From positions 1 to 8,010 of the forward strand of contig CAZXDS010000158.1 of the NCBI GenBank assembly GCA_964639525.1: a stretch of 8,010 nt of DNA. Reading direction: 5' to 3'. A model generated the notes under the pieces. That model had not been told where the DNA came from. It saw only the letters and a list, made by a program, of their open reading frames with translations, and made no database searches. Position 1 is the stretch's first letter; each line of letters starts with the position of its first letter. A program made the translations under genes and the position numbers. Below, one piece after another: positions 4,984 to 8,010 of this stretch. The stretch comes from CAZXDS01 sp964639525 (GTDB taxonomy: Bacteria; Bacteroidota; Ignavibacteria; Ignavibacteriales; Melioribacteraceae).

Positions 4984-7729
4984 TACTTACAAAAATAATT
5001 CCGCTAAGAAAATTTACTCTAAATTATTAGGTTCAACATTCGGGCATATTGCATTTGCTTCTTTCTTTATTGCTGTTTTAAGCGGAGTATTTCTAGCTAT
5101 TCCATTCAATGTTGCCAAACCATTCGACTCAATTTCAATAATGCTTCTTATAAATCACAGTGCTGAGTTTATAAGAAGTCTTCACTATTGGAGTGCTCAA
5201 ATATTTTTAATTTTTATAATACTTCACATTTGGGATCACTTACGTAAATCAACGGAGAAAAAAGTTAAGAGTGGAATTTGGTTAAGGCTGTCTATTTCAT
5301 TAGTTGCTATATTTTTAGTGATGCTAACCGGATTTATTCTTAAGGGAGATGCCGACAGCAATCAAGCAGCAAGAATATTAACAAATTTGATTGAAAAAAT
5401 TCCCTTTATTGGAAAATACATATCCTATTCACTTGTGGGCAAAGAAGGTGATTATCAATTGGTGTATATTCATCATATAGCAACATTTACTATTTTTATT
5501 TGGCTTATTATTATTGAGCACGTTCGTCTGATTTGGCCGAAAATTAAAACATTTGTGTTATTTATAATTCCGATAATAATTTTGTCATTTGTTTTTCCCG
5601 CAGCGCTGCATAATAATTTAAATCCCGTAATGAAGGGTCCTTGGTATTTTTTGGGATTGCAGGAGTTGTTTCACTATTTCAGCCGACCTGAATTTGTAAT
5701 ATTATTTTTCTTACTTGTACTGATTGCCGTTTATTATTTGCCGAAAATGAAAGACAAATCATCGCATGTCTTTAAGTATTTTATCTTTTGGGTTGCTGTG
5801 CTTTATACTGTTTTAATAATAATCGGATATTTTTTTCGCGGTGAAAATTGGGAATTTGTAATGCCGTGGAACAACGAATATTTTACCGAGTTTACTTCAA
5901 GTCCGGCAAATAATTATGAAAACTATTTTGCCGATTTTAATAGTGGAAAAGAAATTCCGAAAATTTTGGAACAGCGGGAAGGCTGCCGATATTGCCATAG
6001 CGATGTTAAAGGGTTTGCCGCTTCACACTCGCCCGAAGCAATCGGCTGTGCTTCGTGTCATCTTGGAAGCCCGTTTTCATTAAGTAAAAATGCTGCTCAT
6101 ACGGGAATGATAAAAATTCCGGGCAATCTTAAAACTGCAAAATTAACTTGCGGAAATTCAAAGTGCCACCCGAATATTCCGGAGCGTGTAGATAATTTAT
6201 TAATGACAACAATGAGTGGAATAATTAGTGTTGACAGATTTACATTCGGTGAGACCGATAGTCTTAATCAAATACACAAAATTGAAAACATCGGTCAAAC
6301 TGCTGCGGATACGCATTTACGCAATTTGTGTGCGTCTTGTCATCTCGGTAACAACAAAACGGAATATGGAGAAATCAATCAACAGTCACGAGGCGGCGGC
6401 TGTAATGCTTGCCATCTTAATTATTCCGATAGTACAAAAAGCGAACTGAAAAATTATTTAACAATTAAAGATAACAAGCTAAATAAATTTCATCCTTCAC
6501 TTTCGTTGAATGTAAGTAATGAGCATTGTTTCGGCTGCCATAGTCGTTCGGGAAGGATATCACTAAATTACGAAGGCTGGCACGAAACTCAATTTGAAAA
6601 AGATGAAATTCCAAAGGATGGAAAATTTAGAATTTTGGAAGACGGACGCGTAGTTAAATTTATTGAGGAAGATATTCATCATCAAAAAGGTTTGGAGTGC
6701 ATTGATTGCCATAATTCATACGAACTTATGGGCGATGGAACATTGTATGCTCACGAAGAAGATCAGACTAGAATTCAATGTGAAGATTGTCATTCTCGTG
6801 AAAACAATAATGTGTTAACTTTAGAGCAAATGGATGAGGAATCTCAAAAAATTATTAAACTGAGAAAATTTGATATTAAAGGGCGTAAATATTTGGCAAC
6901 AAGAAAAAATTCTGTTCCATTAATAAATACTTATCAAGCAAAAAGTAGTGAGTTTTATTTAATTGGAAAAAATTCAGGAAAATTTTTCCCACTCAATCCG
7001 CCAAAATCAATTTGCGTAGAAGGCAAAGCTCATTCGTCTCTTAATTGCAATAGCTGTCATACATCTTGGGCACCGCGATGCGTTGGTTGCCACACAGAGT
7101 TTGTGCCGGATGAAACGGGTTTTGATCATTTAACCGGAAAAGATACGAAGGGAAAATGGGTCGAATCCATTGGGGAATTTTATGCAGAACTTCCCACATT
7201 AGGCGTTGTTATCAACAAAGATTCGGTTGGCGAACATGGTAAAGTTGCAACATTCATTCCGGGAATGATTTTAACAGTTGATAAAAGTAAGTTTTCGGGT
7301 AAAGCGGAGAAAGAAATATTTAAAAGAATGTTTGCCCCTTCTTTTCCTCATACTACATCAGCAAGGGGACGAAGCTGCAAATCATGCCATAATAATCCTG
7401 TGGCAATTGGTTACGGAAGGGGAGAATTGAAGTATGAAATAAGTGGAGGAAAAGGCATTTGGAAATTTATACCTTCATTTGTAAATGATGAACACGATGA
7501 GTTACCACAAGATGCTTGGATTGGTTTTCTTGATTCATCGAACAAAGGTGCATCAACAAGAACTAATGCGCGAGCATTTAATATTGCCGAACAGCAAAGA
7601 ATACTTACTGTCGGTGCTTGTTTAACTTGCCACAAAGATGATTCGAAAGTTATGCAGCAAGCACTTACAGATTTTGATTGGACGATGAAATTTTTAAGCG
7701 ATAAATGTATTGTTCCTAATTGGAATTAG
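4976..7729 (+). CDS. Cytochrome b (b6f-like, seven TM) fused to a twelve-heme cytochrome c tail
   Basis: This 917-residue protein combines quinol-oxidising cytochrome b with a periplasmic electron wire. Residues 1-290 hold about seven membrane helices. Helix B carries H70 and H84 (14 apart) and helix D carries H167 and H182 (15 apart, the b6f-type spacing), which would ligate two b hemes. No cysteine occurs before residue 337, so the helix A cysteine that binds the extra c-type heme of b6f is absent. The Qo region reads KGPWYFLGLQE (220-230) in place of PEWY. Seven helices with the N-terminus inside place the C-terminus in the periplasm, where c hemes are attached. Eleven CXXCH sites start at 337, 358, 452, 476, 518, 575, 602, 691, 702, 801 and 882; a CX4CH site lies at 392-398. 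Heme-free segments of about 75-95 residues follow the sites at 602, 702 and 801. The start is ATG 4976; a TTG two codons earlier, nearer to AGGGAAG, is possible. The terminal electron acceptor is unknown. Confidence 0.95.
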   Translation: MFDTYKNNSAKKIYSKLLGSTFGHIAFASFFIAVLSGVFLAIPFNVAKPFDSISIMLLINHSAEFIRSLHYWSAQIFLIFIILHIWDHLRKSTEKKVKSGIWLRLSISLVAIFLVMLTGFILKGDADSNQAARILTNLIEKIPFIGKYISYSLVGKEGDYQLVYIHHIATFTIFIWLIIIEHVRLIWPKIKTFVLFIIPIIILSFVFPAALHNNLNPVMKGPWYFLGLQELFHYFSRPEFVILFFLLVLIAVYYLPKMKDKSSHVFKYFIFWVAVLYTVLIIIGYFFRGENWEFVMPWNNEYFTEFTSSPANNYENYFADFNSGKEIPKILEQREGCRYCHSDVKGFAASHSPEAIGCASCHLGSPFSLSKNAAHTGMIKIPGNLKTAKLTCGNSKCHPNIPERVDNLLMTTMSGIISVDRFTFGETDSLNQIHKIENIGQTAADTHLRNLCASCHLGNNKTEYGEINQQSRGGGCNACHLNYSDSTKSELKNYLTIKDNKLNKFHPSLSLNVSNEHCFGCHSRSGRISLNYEGWHETQFEKDEIPKDGKFRILEDGRVVKFIEEDIHHQKGLECIDCHNSYELMGDGTLYAHEEDQTRIQCEDCHSRENNNVLTLEQMDEESQKIIKLRKFDIKGRKYLATRKNSVPLINTYQAKSSEFYLIGKNSGKFFPLNPPKSICVEGKAHSSLNCNSCHTSWAPRCVGCHTEFVPDETGFDHLTGKDTKGKWVESIGEFYAELPTLGVVINKDSVGEHGKVATFIPGMILTVDKSKFSGKAEKEIFKRMFAPSFPHTTSARGRSCKSCHNNPVAIGYGRGELKYEISGGKGIWKFIPSFVNDEHDELPQDAWIGFLDSSNKGASTRTNARAFNIAEQQRILTVGACLTCHKDDSKVMQQALTDFDWTMKFLSDKCIVPNWN

Positions 7730-7872
7730 TTCGTAAAAAAAATATTTCATATTAGTAAGATGTAGGACATCAAAGCAAACCCAAATTATTTAAACTTCCA
7801 GTAGCTGATTCCAAATTAATTGAATTTCATTTTGGATAAAATCAACTAAATAAAATTAGTAATAATATTATT
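7730..7872. other. Spacer between the cytochrome gene and the next gene
   Basis: This AT-rich spacer follows the cytochrome stop. A palindrome CTAATT-GG-AATTAG overlaps the stop codon (7716-7729), but its loop is too short and a run of A, not T, follows. A weak CCAAA/TTTGG pairing (7811-7815 with 7831-7835) is the only other fold. No convincing terminator or promoter is visible, so read-through into the next gene is possible. Confidence 0.4.
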
Positions 7873-7877
7873 GGAGG
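7873..7877 (+). promoter_or_regulatory. Strong ribosome binding site (GGAGG)
   Basis: GGAGG lies five bases before the ATG at 7883, the best Shine-Dalgarno match in the window. It fixes the start of the truncated last gene. It contrasts with the Rieske and lipoprotein genes, which have none, and suggests strong translation of the last gene. Confidence 0.75.
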
Positions 7878-7882
7878 TTATA

Positions 7883-8010
7883 ATGTTCAACAAAATAAAT
7901 GGCTTTAAAAATATTGTAATAGCAGGCATTTTTGTTTTCGTTTCTTCCTGGTTTACTTTATATGCACAGGGTGCTAAAAAGAAAACCATATTGCAGAAAA
8001 ATAAAAGTAT
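7883..8010 (+). CDS. Exported protein, N-terminal fragment (cut by window end)
   Basis: Only the first 42 codons are present. They encode a typical Sec signal peptide: a Lys-containing N-region (MFNKINGFKN), a hydrophobic core of about 15 residues (IVIAGIFVFVSSWFT) and a probable cleavage site after LYA (residues 26-28). A lysine-rich mature start (QGAKKKTILQKNK) follows. There is no lipobox. The gene lies about 150 bases after the cytochrome gene on the same strand, so it may be another periplasmic or outer-membrane part of the same pathway. No family can be recognised from this fragment. Confidence 0.75.
   Translation, partial: MFNKINGFKNIVIAGIFVFVSSWFTLYAQGAKKKTILQKNKS

Noticed and set aside
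6228..6449. Second plus-strand frame inside the cytochrome gene
   Set aside because: It lies within the heme-rich part of the cytochrome in another frame and lacks its own signals.
7411..7635. Minus-strand frame opposite the end of the cytochrome gene
   Set aside because: It overlaps the last two heme sites of the cytochrome on the other strand and has no supporting motif.
1..8010. CRISPR array, tRNA or rRNA genes
   Set aside because: No regularly spaced direct repeats, cloverleaf with a GTTCRA-type arm or rRNA-like stretch was seen.

Overview
The window is AT-rich DNA, very probably bacterial. Codon choice is A/T-heavy, several starts lack a Shine-Dalgarno sequence, and the gene content is a Rieske/cytochrome b/multiheme cytochrome c operon beside a sigma-54-type regulator. 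This fits the Bacteroidota/Chlorobi/Ignavibacteria neighbourhood of anaerobic or facultative respirers. That placement is an impression from style and content; there is no rRNA or marker gene to fix it.

Minus strand, about 174-3970 (transcribed right to left): a tightly packed three-gene sensory operon. The order is a PhnD-family substrate-binding lipoprotein, then a membrane histidine kinase two bases later, then an NtrC-type sigma-54 response regulator. The regulator starts at a TTG directly after the kinase stop codon, in the same reading frame. The arrangement (PhnD-like binding protein, kinase, sigma-54 regulator) matches the AioX-AioS-AioR arsenite sensing system in architecture. I infer that the lipoprotein supplies ligand recognition to the kinase, possibly for an oxyanion or other respiratory substrate. 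No ABC permease or ATPase is present.

Divergent intergenic region, 3971-4578: about 600 bases without a convincing gene. Its right half contains a striking 20-bp inverted repeat (19 of 20 matching) whose arms are 217 bases apart, with three smaller hairpins between them. It resembles a small non-coding mobile or palindromic element. I found no canonical sigma-54 promoter here.

Plus strand, 4579-7729: a two-gene respiratory operon. A short Tat-signal-anchored Rieske iron-sulfur protein overlaps by 8 bases a 917-residue protein. That protein joins a seven-helix b6f-like cytochrome b to a large periplasmic tail with twelve heme c sites (eleven CXXCH, one CX4CH). With two b hemes and one 2Fe-2S cluster, the complex would hold fifteen redox centres and needs no separate cytochrome c1 to pass electrons to periplasmic acceptors. 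Its quinol-site motifs are non-standard: the PEWY glutamate position is not conserved, and the PWDQ-like segment after helix C is absent.

7730-8010: a spacer of about 150 bases with no clear terminator, then a strong ribosome binding site and the first 42 codons of an exported protein cut by the window end.

Together the window reads as a membrane respiratory module beside a ligand-sensing regulatory module. The regulatory link between them is plausible but not shown by the sequence.
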